From the NCBI GenBank assembly GCA_031257015.1, contig JAIRPK010000036.1, positions 1 through 56,697 of the forward strand: a stretch of DNA of 56,697 bases. The letters run 5' to 3'. This DNA comes from Tannerellaceae bacterium (GTDB lineage Bacteria; Bacteroidota; Bacteroidia; Bacteroidales; Tannerellaceae). Shown here in pieces: positions 43,716 through 51,795 of this stretch. Within the stretch, counting starts at the first letter, position 1. Each line of letters begins with the position of its first letter. Below the pieces are notes generated by a model. That model did no database searches. It worked only from the letters and a program-made list of their open reading frames with translations, and was not told where the DNA came from. A program made the position numbers and the translations under genes.

Positions 43716-45227
43716 TCATGCGTTGTTAATGGCGAGGAGTTCCTCAATGATGTAGCGGCTGTTGCTAAGTCTTGGAACTTTATGCTGCCCGCCGAGGCGC
43801 CCCTGCCGTTTGAGCCAGTCATAGAAGACGCCTTCACGGGCGACAGTTATTTTAAGCGGCAGCAGGGCCATGTTTTTGTGCCTTTTGGCCTCATAGTCTG
43901 AATTAAGAGCCTGAAGATGCTTGTCAAGCAGTGTGGCATATTCGCTTACGGATGGTGGAAGGTCTTCAAATTCAATTAGCCATTCATGCAGCCCTTGCGC
44001 CTTGTCTAGCATGAAGAGCGGAGCAGCAGTGTATTCCTTCACCTTGGCGCCCGTGTCTCGCCCTGCAAGGCTGATGGCGTTATCGGCATTATCGACCATG
44101 AGTTCTTCACCGAAAGCATTTATGAAATGCTTCGTTCTGCCGGTGATAACAATCTTGTGCGGATTGAGAGAAGTGAAGCGGACTGTGTCGCCAATAACGT
44201 ATCTCCACAATCCTCCGACGGTTGTGATAACCATCGCATAGTTCGTATCCTTTTCGACCTCTGCCAGCTGCAATGCAGATGGATTGTCTTCCGACAAACG
44301 GTTCAAGGGGATAAATTCGTAGAAAATACCATAATCCGGCATTAGCATCATGCTCTGATCATTCGGATCGTCCTGAATACTGAAGAATCCCTCTGAAGCA
44401 TTGTATGTTTCCATGTAGTGCATCTTGTCGGAGGGAATAAGCGTTTTATACAAATCACGGTAAGGACTGAAGTTTATTCCCCCATGGAAGAAGACTTCCA
44501 GATTAGGCCAGACTTCGGTTAAGTATTCCTTCCCCGTTTTCTTCAGCATGGCCTTGATGAGGATAAGCATCCAGGAGGGGACGCCGGAAAGACTGTTGAC
44601 ATTCATTCTGCAACACCCCTGAACGATAGCGTCAATCTTGCGCTCCCATTCGTCCATTAGCACAATCTTCTTTTTCGGCACGCGCAGGAGATTAAGGACC
44701 GGATTAAGATGCTGTATTAACACAGCCGACAAGTCGCCGCAATGCGCTCGATGATTCAAGGGTGACGGACTATGACTTCCTCCGAGAATGAGACCCTTTC
44801 CTTCAAAGAACCGGCTTTTCGGGTTGTTCCGAAGATAAAGCGAGACGCAGTCTATTGCTCCTTTGTATTGCGCCTGCCGTATTTCCCTTGTCATGGGGAG
44901 AAATTTGCTTTTATCGCTGGTTGTTCCGCTGGACTTTGCGAACCATTTCACTTCCGAGGGCCATAGCGTATTCCGTTCGCCGTTAATCATTCGTGTCACA
45001 TAAGGCCGAATATCGTCATAGACTTGCAGAGGCAGGCGTTCCGAGAAGCCGGAATATGAACGGATGCTTTTAAAATCGTACATCCGCCCCCATTCCGTAC
45101 GCTCCGCCATACGCAGGAGCTTCTTTAGCTGAATATCCTGAATTTCATCTGCCCTTCCTGCAAAGCTTTCTATTTCTCTCTGACGGCGGACAAACGCTTG
45201 CTGTATGCACTTTGTTAAAACGTTCAT
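43716..45227 (-). CDS. GH3 auxin-responsive promoter family protein
   Basis: A 503-aa protein of the ANL-like acyl-adenylate group. It has the GH3 pattern: WFAKSSGTTSDKSKFLPMTR (ATP-binding motif SSGTTxxKSKFxP), then GLILGGSHSPSPLNHRAHCG, LSGVPSWMLILIKAMLKKTG, and YNASEGFFSIQDDP, and the later WRYVIGDTVRF and ITGRTKHFINAFGEELMVDN. In plants the family conjugates amino acids to hormones through an adenylate. The bacterial function is unknown. It is followed closely by the two-component genes and has its own promoter box. Confidence 0.92.
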   Translation of the reverse strand: MNVLTKCIQQAFVRRQREIESFAGRADEIQDIQLKKLLRMAERTEWGRMYDFKSIRSYSGFSERLPLQVYDDIRPYVTRMINGERNTLWPSEVKWFAKSSGTTSDKSKFLPMTREIRQAQYKGAIDCVSLYLRNNPKSRFFEGKGLILGGSHSPSPLNHRAHCGDLSAVLIQHLNPVLNLLRVPKKKIVLMDEWERKIDAIVQGCCRMNVNSLSGVPSWMLILIKAMLKKTGKEYLTEVWPNLEVFFHGGINFSPYRDLYKTLIPSDKMHYMETYNASEGFFSIQDDPNDQSMMLMPDYGIFYEFIPLNRLSEDNPSALQLAEVEKDTNYAMVITTVGGLWRYVIGDTVRFTSLNPHKIVITGRTKHFINAFGEELMVDNADNAISLAGRDTGAKVKEYTAAPLFMLDKAQGLHEWLIEFEDLPPSVSEYATLLDKHLQALNSDYEAKRHKNMALLPLKITVAREGVFYDWLKRQGRLGGQHKVPRLSNSRYIIEELLAINNA

Positions 45228-45250
45228 AATTGCGTAATGATGAATTGCTG

Positions 45251-45258
45251 CAAAGGTA
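45251..45258 (-). promoter_or_regulatory. Bacteroidetes -7 box (TACCTTTG) for the GH3/two-component genes
   Basis: Minus-strand TACCTTTG, an exact TAnnTTTG match, 24 nt before the ATG at 45227. The regulator-kinase pair downstream probably shares it, given the 24-bp gap. Confidence 0.6.
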
Positions 45259-45429
45259 TTAATAATTGTATAACACGAATTTCAGTTCATGTATAAGCAA
45301 ACGGGCAACCCCATCAGCCCGTTTATCATCATTCCTGACGAATATACTCATGCCCGGATTTCAGCAATCGGAATGAACATCTTGTACGACATTGTCTTTA
45401 TACGGTTTCCCTCATGATTTCCCGGCCTT

Positions 45430-46362
45430 TTAAAATTCAAACCGTATTCCTGATTTGCCGTTAATTATAAAACTGTTGTTCCGGCCAAACTTATGGTTAT
45501 AGATTTTATATGCCGGATTTTTTGTCGTTCCATCTGCCAGTTGTACTGTAAATTCCGGTCCAAGCACAATGCCCCAATGTTTTGACAAATTGTATCCCAA
45601 TAATAAATCGCCATTAAAATATTGCCTGTTTCCTCCCCATATTTTTGAGACATAATTCAATTCCGGATTCACAAAGAATTTTTTGCGAACTGATATTTTA
45701 GAGCCTATTCCAAAACCAAGGGCAGAATATGCCGGAGCATCTTCGTCATAACTTACAGTCAGTGATGTGTAAAACTTTTCCACCCCTGTTTTGAATGAAA
45801 AATTAATAATTGAAATCCCCGCCGTACTTAATTCAACAGCATGATAGCCTCCATTTTTCATATACGAGATTATACCAACCGGAAGGCCGCTCTCCAGAGT
45901 ATCGCAGAAGTTGAAAAAACCAATTTGAGAGCCGGACAGTTTCCGAAGCGCTATATTTGAAAAACCAACCTGCACTCCCCTCATATCACCTTTAACATTA
46001 TTGGTAAACCCCAACTGCAAACTTTTCAAATCACCGTCATTATAATTCACAAAACCTATTTGAGGCAATGCCTGATTATTCATGGAAATATTTGCAAAAC
46101 CAATTAAAGGAAAGCGAAATTCGTCGAAAATAACATTTGCAATAACCATGTATAAATTCGGATCCCCATCTCCGTCGCCCCCATCGGCAAAACTTAAATT
46201 TGCAGATAATAACGGCAAAAAGACCAGCAGAATGATTTTGTTTTTAATGCCGTTTAACGTTATTGACAATCCGTGAGAAATCTTTGATGTATGCACCCTG
46301 CCCGCAATGCCGCTGCCTGCTTGAGAACGGCCTGTTCCTGTAATGCTTTTAAACTCATTCAT
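45430..46362 (-). CDS. LA_2272 family surface repeat protein
   Basis: A 310-aa outer-surface protein. After an unusual 37-residue N-terminal extension comes a signal segment (NKIILLVFLPLLSANLSFAD). Then there are at least six short repeats of the IGF/VGF-N type: PLIGFANISMNN, PQIGFVNYNDGD, LQLGFTNNVKGD, VQVGFSNIALRK, SQIGFFNFCDT. They match the LA_2272 surface repeat. The C-terminal half (FYTSLTVSYDEDAPAYSALG to end) alternates like a beta-barrel and ends in GIRFEF. The N-terminal extension may not be translated, but no nearer ATG exists. Role unknown. Confidence 0.8.
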   Translation of the reverse strand: MNEFKSITGTGRSQAGSGIAGRVHTSKISHGLSITLNGIKNKIILLVFLPLLSANLSFADGGDGDGDPNLYMVIANVIFDEFRFPLIGFANISMNNQALPQIGFVNYNDGDLKSLQLGFTNNVKGDMRGVQVGFSNIALRKLSGSQIGFFNFCDTLESGLPVGIISYMKNGGYHAVELSTAGISIINFSFKTGVEKFYTSLTVSYDEDAPAYSALGFGIGSKISVRKKFFVNPELNYVSKIWGGNRQYFNGDLLLGYNLSKHWGIVLGPEFTVQLADGTTKNPAYKIYNHKFGRNNSFIINGKSGIRFEF

Positions 46363-46478
46363 GTATGCTGCGTTTTAATATTTGAGCCGTAAAGATGCGT
46401 ATTTTCCCGGAATACGCACCGGAAAACCTCTGCCGAATTAAATTCAGCCCCCCATCCTCCCGGAACATCATCAGACAT

Positions 46479-46793
46479 GTGACGAACACCTTTAAAGACG
46501 TAACTCACATGTCAAAAGACGTGGCGAACATCTTTAAAGACGTAACTTACATGTCAAAAGACGTAGCGAACATCTTTAAAGACGTAACTCACGTCTCAAA
46601 AGACGTAGCGAACACCTTTAAAGACGTAACTTACAGGTCAAAAGACGTGACGAACATCTTTAAAGACGTAACTTACATGTCAAAAGACGTGGCGAACATC
46701 TTTAAAGACGTAACTTACATGTCAAAAGACGTGGCGAACGTCTTTAAAGACGTAACTTACATGTCAAAAGACGTGACGAACATCTCTGGACAT
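46479..46793. repeat. 21-bp repeat array, TTTAAA-palindrome type (array 7, 15 units)
   Basis: Fifteen units of 21 bp in which two half-types alternate: GTGGCGAACATCTTTAAAGAC and GTAACTTACATGTCAAAAGAC, a 42-bp higher-order unit. One unit contains the perfect 16-nt palindrome ACGTCTTTAAAGACGT (about 46738). The array is flanked by GACATGT at the left and GGACATGT at the right, like array 4. It lies between divergent genes, the surface repeat protein and the 482-aa protein. Confidence 0.93.
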
Positions 46794-47035
46794 GTGAAGA
46801 AGGAGTCTGGAGATTTTGCAGGAATCAAACGATATGCTCGGAGCCAATTAGAACAAGCAGGCAGCATGTCTCGAAACATGACGTTTTGACATGAAGATGC
46901 GCCAAAAAGAGATAGAGCGAATAATAAACCATGGAGTTACTAATCGTTAGCCTCTTGAAGCGAACGCTTGCTATTCATAATGAAGACGATAGATTTATTT
47001 CAGGCAAAGGATGGGACGCGAACTAAATTTTATTC

Positions 47036-47043
47036 TATCTTTG
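47036..47043 (+). promoter_or_regulatory. Bacteroidetes -7 box (TATCTTTG)
   Basis: An exact TAnnTTTG match, 22 nt before the ATG at 47066 of the 482-aa protein. Confidence 0.65.
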
Positions 47044-47065
47044 CTTCCCTGTTAAAGCATCGATA

Positions 47066-48514
47066 ATGGCAAAAAAGAGAACCAAGAATAGACAGAACGA
47101 AAACGCTCGCAAGAAGAAAGAAGCAGCGCAACACCGTAATGATTATATACAAAGATTGAAGGCTATTTGTGACCTGATCCATCCCGACTTGTACGGAACA
47201 CTTACGCCGATTCAGATAGACGCTATTTACTTCCTCCGTGGAGCAGCCGTGAAAGTGGTCGCCGACGGTAAAGTGTCAAAAGAGGTGATGTTGTTCGCCA
47301 ACGAATATTCACGCATCATGCAAAAGTGCCAAACCATCAAACTCACAAAGGCAGGAACGACTGTCAACCTTGGTGATTACCATTATATAGTCTCTCCCCT
47401 GGAGTGGATGATTCGCCCCGATGCCCCTTATGAGCCGGAAGTAAGGCCCAACCCGGATATATGGACTCCATTTCGCTGGTATCGGGAGTTCATTGACGGA
47501 CGTGAAAGGCGCTTCACCGAGTATATAACAAGGATGAGGGAGCTTCAGCTGCCGATTTCAATGTTTATGAGTGACCTTCGCAATACTATTTACAGCGCTG
47601 AATATACAGACAGTTCCGAGAAGGTTAAGCGCCATGCGGCAGACGGTCGGATGATGCACTTTATCCAAATAAGGCCGTTAAAACCGGAACGAAAGAAGAT
47701 CATTCTCTCTGACGGTGCAGTACGCTCGGCAGTGAGGCTGACGATCGTCGTGACGCTCAACTTCAATTCTCAGGAGTTCATGCCGATAGAAATGCCTTCT
47801 TCTTATTTAGGTAAAAAGGGCCCTCAGGCAGAGAAGATGCTGCCGGTTTATATTACGAACCATGCTCTGAATCGTATAGAGGAGAGGCTCGGTTGCAACA
47901 GTCCCGGTTATACACAGTTCGAGGTGTTTCAGAACTTGTATGAGTGCAATGAAAAACGGCGGAAGATTATTCGTGGAGTAAAGGGGCGGTTGCTGGTAGA
48001 ATACCAGCTGTATGGGCAGACAGCGGGTTATATGGTCGTAAGCGTTCTGAAAACAGTCATCCTTGTTCATACCTTTCTGCTGGTAACAAACAATTCGACT
48101 CCTGAAGGAGCCATGCTGCACGAACAGCTGGGCTTCGGAAAGCTTGACAAGGAGTATTTGGGCATCGATCGTCTGGCGACGTTTGTTCATTCGGACATTT
48201 TCAAGTATGACGATACCCGCCAGCTGTTTGCCAATGCCGGATGTCAGCCACTGATCAATCTTAGCAGAAGATTGCAGAATGACATTCTTTGGACGCGCGA
48301 AGGCGAAACCTTCAAGCTGGCATCTCGTATGCGCGATTACTTGAAAACCGATTCCGACCAATACGCAGACATCTATGCAGACATCTATGCAGACATGGAG
48401 CCTGAGGAAGTCATTCCGCCGGCAGAAGACGAGGATGAACATGATTCCGGTGCAGAGAACGAGATGTTAAAATTATCGACTGAAGAAGAGACCGAATCTA
48501 AACTGGACTCATGA
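47066..48514 (+). CDS. conserved protein of unknown function, 482 aa
   Basis: A cytoplasmic protein with a very basic start (MAKKRTKNRQNENARKKKEA) and a very acidic end (PPAEDEDEHDSGAENE). The middle has LRGAAVKVVADGKVSKEVML, WTPFRWYREFIDGRERRFTE, FIQIRPLKPERKKIILSDGA, VYITNHALNRIEERLGCNSP and YMVVSVLKTVILVHTFLLVT. HALNRIEERL resembles the start of RelE/HigB-like or phage-type folds, but no family can be assigned with confidence. Near the C-terminus a short perfect repeat ADIYADIYADM is encoded by a tandem 12-bp repeat. The gene has its own promoter and stands alone before the DUF2520 operon. Confidence 0.75.
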   Translation: MAKKRTKNRQNENARKKKEAAQHRNDYIQRLKAICDLIHPDLYGTLTPIQIDAIYFLRGAAVKVVADGKVSKEVMLFANEYSRIMQKCQTIKLTKAGTTVNLGDYHYIVSPLEWMIRPDAPYEPEVRPNPDIWTPFRWYREFIDGRERRFTEYITRMRELQLPISMFMSDLRNTIYSAEYTDSSEKVKRHAADGRMMHFIQIRPLKPERKKIILSDGAVRSAVRLTIVVTLNFNSQEFMPIEMPSSYLGKKGPQAEKMLPVYITNHALNRIEERLGCNSPGYTQFEVFQNLYECNEKRRKIIRGVKGRLLVEYQLYGQTAGYMVVSVLKTVILVHTFLLVTNNSTPEGAMLHEQLGFGKLDKEYLGIDRLATFVHSDIFKYDDTRQLFANAGCQPLINLSRRLQNDILWTREGETFKLASRMRDYLKTDSDQYADIYADIYADMEPEEVIPPAEDEDEHDSGAENEMLKLSTEEETESKLDS

Positions 48515-48577
48515 GAACAGGAAGGCAGGAAAGACGAATTAATTATTTTTTACATATAATAAACTAAACAAATAAGC

Positions 48578-49342
48578 ATGAAAATTGTATTTATAGGCGC
48601 AGGAAACTTGGCCACCAGCATGTCAATAGAGATGCAGCGGGCGGGAATGACTATCGTTGAGGTTTACAGCCGCACTGCGGAACATGCCGAATCGCTGGCA
48701 AAGAAGCTGAATTGTAAGGGGACAAGCTCTCTGGAGGATATTCAGGCTGATGCCGACTTGTACATCTTCGCTCTGAAGGATTCTGTCTTGCAGGAAGTAA
48801 TTCCGCAAATGAAACCGAACACCGGCCTGTGGGTACATACGGCCGGAAGTATGCCGGCAAGCGTATTCGAGGGACATGCTGCACGATACGGCGTCTTTTA
48901 TCCCTTGCAGACTTTTACTAAGAACAGAAAAGTGCACCTTGAAGGGACACCTATTTTCGTCGAAGTAAACAATCCCGGAGATATGAAAATGTTAAAGAAG
49001 GTTGCCATCGCACTGTCTGGCAATGCGCAGGAGATTGACTACTCGAAACGGATATATCTGCATCTGGCGGCAGTCTTTGCCTGTAACTTCACTAACCACA
49101 TGTATGCCATCGCTGCCGACATCCTTGCCGAGCAAGGTTTGTCATACGAAGTCCTCCTTCCGCTCATAGCCGAAACCGCCGACAAAATAAGAGACCTGCA
49201 ACCGTCGAAAGCGCAGACCGGTCCGGCAATGAGATTCGATAAGGACGTAATGGACAAACAGCTCTCCCTTCTGAGTGAAGCTAACCGTCAGGCGCTCTAT
49301 AAACTGATCAGCCAGAGTATTTACAGTGAAACAATTAAATAA
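48578..49342 (+). CDS. Rossmann-like and DUF2520 domain protein
   Basis: A 254-aa probable NAD(P)-dependent oxidoreductase. The N-terminal Rossmann motif is KIVFIGAGNLATSMSIEMQR (GxGNLA), then VYSRTAEHAESLAKKLNCKG. The C-terminal DUF2520 helical domain has IYLHLAAVFACNFTNHMYAI and LQPSKAQTGPAMRFD. This domain set resembles ketopantoate or F420-NADP reductase relatives. Substrate unknown. It heads the DUF2520-kdsC-maf-comB operon; the next gene starts 12 bp after its stop. The same order (DUF2520-kdsC-maf) is common in Bacteroidales. Confidence 0.88.
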   Translation: MKIVFIGAGNLATSMSIEMQRAGMTIVEVYSRTAEHAESLAKKLNCKGTSSLEDIQADADLYIFALKDSVLQEVIPQMKPNTGLWVHTAGSMPASVFEGHAARYGVFYPLQTFTKNRKVHLEGTPIFVEVNNPGDMKMLKKVAIALSGNAQEIDYSKRIYLHLAAVFACNFTNHMYAIAADILAEQGLSYEVLLPLIAETADKIRDLQPSKAQTGPAMRFDKDVMDKQLSLLSEANRQALYKLISQSIYSETIK

Positions 49343-49354
49343 TCAGGACAAACA

Positions 49355-49876
49355 ATGATAAATTACGATTTGACACGAATTAAAGCTTTCCTCTTTGATG
49401 TGGACGGCGTCCTCTCCTATGTAACCATGCCGCTTGGCACGAACGGAGAACCGACACGGTCGGTGAACGTCAGGGACGGATATGCCATGCAATTGGCTGT
49501 AAAGAAGGGGCTGATAGTTGGAATTATATCGGGGGCAGTTTCCGAATCTCTACGAGTCCGCTTCTCGCACTTGGGTATCAAAGAAGAACATCTCTATATG
49601 GGGAGCAGATATAAGAACATAGAGTATAATGACTTTAAGCTAAAGACAGGCTTGGCGGACGAAGAGATACTGTATGCCGGCGATGACATCCCCGACCAAA
49701 AAGTAATGGCGATTGTTGGCCTGCCAGTAGCTCCGGCTGACGCTGCTCCGGAAATCAAGGCTATCGCCAAGTATATTTCCTTCCAGAGCGGGGGCGAAGG
49801 CGTTGCACGCGACGTTATTGAACAAACCATGAAAGCGCAGAATCTCTGGATGGATGACGCCGCCTTCGGCTGGTAA
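49355..49876 (+). CDS. kdsC: KdsC-type HAD phosphatase (KDO 8-phosphate phosphatase)
   Basis: A 173-aa HAD-superfamily phosphatase of the C0 subclass without cap domain. Motif I is AFLFDVDGVLSY (nucleophile Asp of DVDG), motif II GIISGAVSESLRVRF, and motif IV ILYAGDDIPDQKVMAIVGLP. The family removes the phosphate from KDO 8-phosphate for lipopolysaccharide core synthesis. Length matches KdsC. The first Asp is followed by Val and Asp as usual. Co-transcribed with DUF2520 and maf. Confidence 0.9.
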   Translation: MINYDLTRIKAFLFDVDGVLSYVTMPLGTNGEPTRSVNVRDGYAMQLAVKKGLIVGIISGAVSESLRVRFSHLGIKEEHLYMGSRYKNIEYNDFKLKTGLADEEILYAGDDIPDQKVMAIVGLPVAPADAAPEIKAIAKYISFQSGGEGVARDVIEQTMKAQNLWMDDAAFGW

Positions 49877-49881
49877 ACAAG

Positions 49882-50460
49882 ATGCTGGACAATCTTAATA
49901 AGTATAATATAATCCTGGGTTCCAACTCCCCGCGGAGGAAGGAACTGCTCAAAGGCTTAAATCTTTCTTTTACGGTAAAAACCATTGACGGCATTAATGA
50001 ATCTTATCCTCCGTCTATCCCCATTCAAGATATACCTTTATATATAGCGAAAAAGAAAGCCGCAGCTTATCTCCCTCTACTCGATAACGAGCTACTCATT
50101 ACCGCCGACACCATCGTGCGAATCAACGACAGTATACTTGGCAAGCCGGCAGATCGCAGTGATGCCATACGTATGTTAAAGATGCTGGCAGGCAATACGC
50201 ATGAGGTGCTCACAGGTGTCTGCATCATCACCAACAAGCAGGAGAGAACATTCTCCGTCTCCTCTAATGTGAAATTCGCACAGCTCTCAGCTAACGATAT
50301 TGAGTTTTATGTCGATAACTACAAGCCTTTTGACAAGGCGGGAGCTTACGGAATACAGGAGTGGATAGGCTTCGTTGCAGTCGAGGCAATCGAAGGCTCG
50401 TTCTACAACGTCATGGGCCTGCCGGTACAAAAAGTTTACAGGGAACTGTCAAGGTTTTGA
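49882..50460 (+). CDS. maf: Maf-like nucleotide pyrophosphatase
   Basis: A 192-aa nucleoside triphosphate pyrophosphatase. It has the Maf signature: NIILGSNSPRRKELLKGLNL (SxSPRRxELL), KKKAAAYLPLL, LLITADTIVRINDSILGKPA (ADTIV), RMLKMLAGNTHEVLTGVCII and YKPFDKAGAYGIQEWIGFVA. It hydrolyses modified or canonical NTPs (dTTP/UTP type by the usual residue pattern). It starts six bases after the kdsC stop. The next gene starts six bases after its own stop. Confidence 0.93.
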   Translation: MLDNLNKYNIILGSNSPRRKELLKGLNLSFTVKTIDGINESYPPSIPIQDIPLYIAKKKAAAYLPLLDNELLITADTIVRINDSILGKPADRSDAIRMLKMLAGNTHEVLTGVCIITNKQERTFSVSSNVKFAQLSANDIEFYVDNYKPFDKAGAYGIQEWIGFVAVEAIEGSFYNVMGLPVQKVYRELSRF

Positions 50461-50465
50461 AACGA

Positions 50466-51194
50466 ATGAAGGATATGACTATCGACGTTTGTTTCTCCCC
50501 ACTTCTCTATACCGCTTATCATGACCCTGAACAGATCGTTGTCGTTACGGATATATTTCGCGCAACGACTTCGATCGTAACAGCTTTCGGCAACGGTGCA
50601 AAAAGCATTATCCCCGTTGCTACCGTAGATGAAGCCAGAGCATACAAGGAGAATGGATGGCTCGTTGGAGCAGAGCGGAACGTTAAGCGTTGCGACTTCG
50701 CCGACTTCGGAAACTCGCCTTTCGACTATACAGCTGACGCCGTCGCCGGTAAAGACATTGTGTTTACAACGACTAACGGAACAAAAGCCATTGCCGCCGC
50801 CAGACATGCGTTTCGCCTCGTCGTCGGGGCTTTCATAAATCTGGAGGAAGTCGCGGCCTGTTGCATGAACTACCGGCGGAATGTACTGATTTTGGCATCC
50901 GCCTGGGAAGACAAGGTGAACGTCGAGGATACGCTCTTTGGAGGCGCCTTAACAGCCGAGCTGGTTAAACATTCCTTCCACCCGGCAACCGATGCCGCCC
51001 GCATAGCTCTTGAACTCTGGGAGGCGCACCGGGATAACCTCCGCCAATATATTGAGAAGACCGATCACTATGCTCGCCTGCTCGCTAACGGACTGGAGGA
51101 CGCTGTGCCCTACTGCCTGACGCTGAATACTGTCGGGGTTGTGCCGGAATTGAGTATGGACGGGTTGAGACTGGCGAGATGGGGAGGCAGGTGA
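50466..51194 (+). CDS. comB: 2-phosphosulfolactate phosphatase (ComB family)
   Basis: A 242-aa phosphatase. It shows the ComB pattern: IDVCFSPLLYTAYHDPEQIV, VVTDIFRATTSIVTAFGNGA, WLVGAERNVKRCDFADFGNS and VFTTTNGTKAIAAARHAFRL, then LILASAWEDKVNVEDTLFGG. It would release phosphate from 2-phosphosulfolactate, a step of coenzyme M synthesis in methanogens. In Bacteroidales the product's use is unclear. The start at 50466 was chosen over an earlier frame that overlaps maf by 100 bp. Last gene of the operon. Confidence 0.9.
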   Translation: MKDMTIDVCFSPLLYTAYHDPEQIVVVTDIFRATTSIVTAFGNGAKSIIPVATVDEARAYKENGWLVGAERNVKRCDFADFGNSPFDYTADAVAGKDIVFTTTNGTKAIAAARHAFRLVVGAFINLEEVAACCMNYRRNVLILASAWEDKVNVEDTLFGGALTAELVKHSFHPATDAARIALELWEAHRDNLRQYIEKTDHYARLLANGLEDAVPYCLTLNTVGVVPELSMDGLRLARWGGR

Positions 51195-51736
51195 TTGGCC
51201 TTATTGAGCTGTATTATTTCCGTTATACTTTCTGTCGGACAAACAATTCTCTTTAGTTATCTTATCATCATTACTTACATTAATAATATGAACAAGTTTT
51301 ATTTTAGATTTTAATCAGTTACTCCTAACTATCTAAGGAATAATCACTTTGCAGAATATTTGAGAATGGAAAGTAACGATTTGGCAACCGTGCATATTTC
51401 AGCGTTTTGCGGTGCAATACTGTCAAATAACTCTCGGCTGCAAAGGTAGTAATTTCTTTGGGATTCCATGCGTATATTTTTCCTTTTTTTATCTGATAAA
51501 CACCTCTCTTATGGAAAGAATGAATAAGGCAAGGCTTTTACCGGAAATACGCTTTCGAGGTACGAGAAAGGAAGATTTCCGGTAAAATTCATTTCAGCCT
51601 TGACGTTTTATTCTTGGAATATATATTTGTGTTCAGATAAATAAAGGATTATATAAAATTAATTCATTGAAAAATGACACAGAAGGTTATCAGGTATCGT
51701 CTATTTATTAAATACTTAAAATCGGGAAATTATAAA
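51195..51736. other. intergenic with a 13-bp palindrome
   Basis: No gene recognised. Arms TTTTACCGGAAAT (51536-51548) and ATTTCCGGTAAAA (51575-51587) are perfectly complementary with a 26-nt loop. A further AAGGC/GCCTT pair flanks them. It could mark the left end of the mobilizable element to the right or be a terminator for the comB operon. Confidence 0.45.
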
Positions 51737-51782
51737 ATCAATCCCCAATCTTACACCAAAGAATGTAAAATTAGGGATTGAT
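51737..51782 (-). terminator. terminator of the TonB receptor gene
   Basis: Arms ATCAATCCCCAAT (51737-51749) and ATTAGGGATTGAT (51770-51782) pair with one mismatch. On the minus strand this is followed by TTTTATAATTT. It lies 13 bases past the receptor stop codon. Confidence 0.75.
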
Positions 51783-51795
51783 ATTTTCAAAAGAC

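Noticed and set aside
46395..46889. 164-codon frame with repeated FKDVTYMSKDVAN-like peptides
   Set aside because: Also a by-product of a 21-bp array. It begins in unrelated intergenic sequence and ends in non-protein-like sequence; no promoter or signal peptide supports it.
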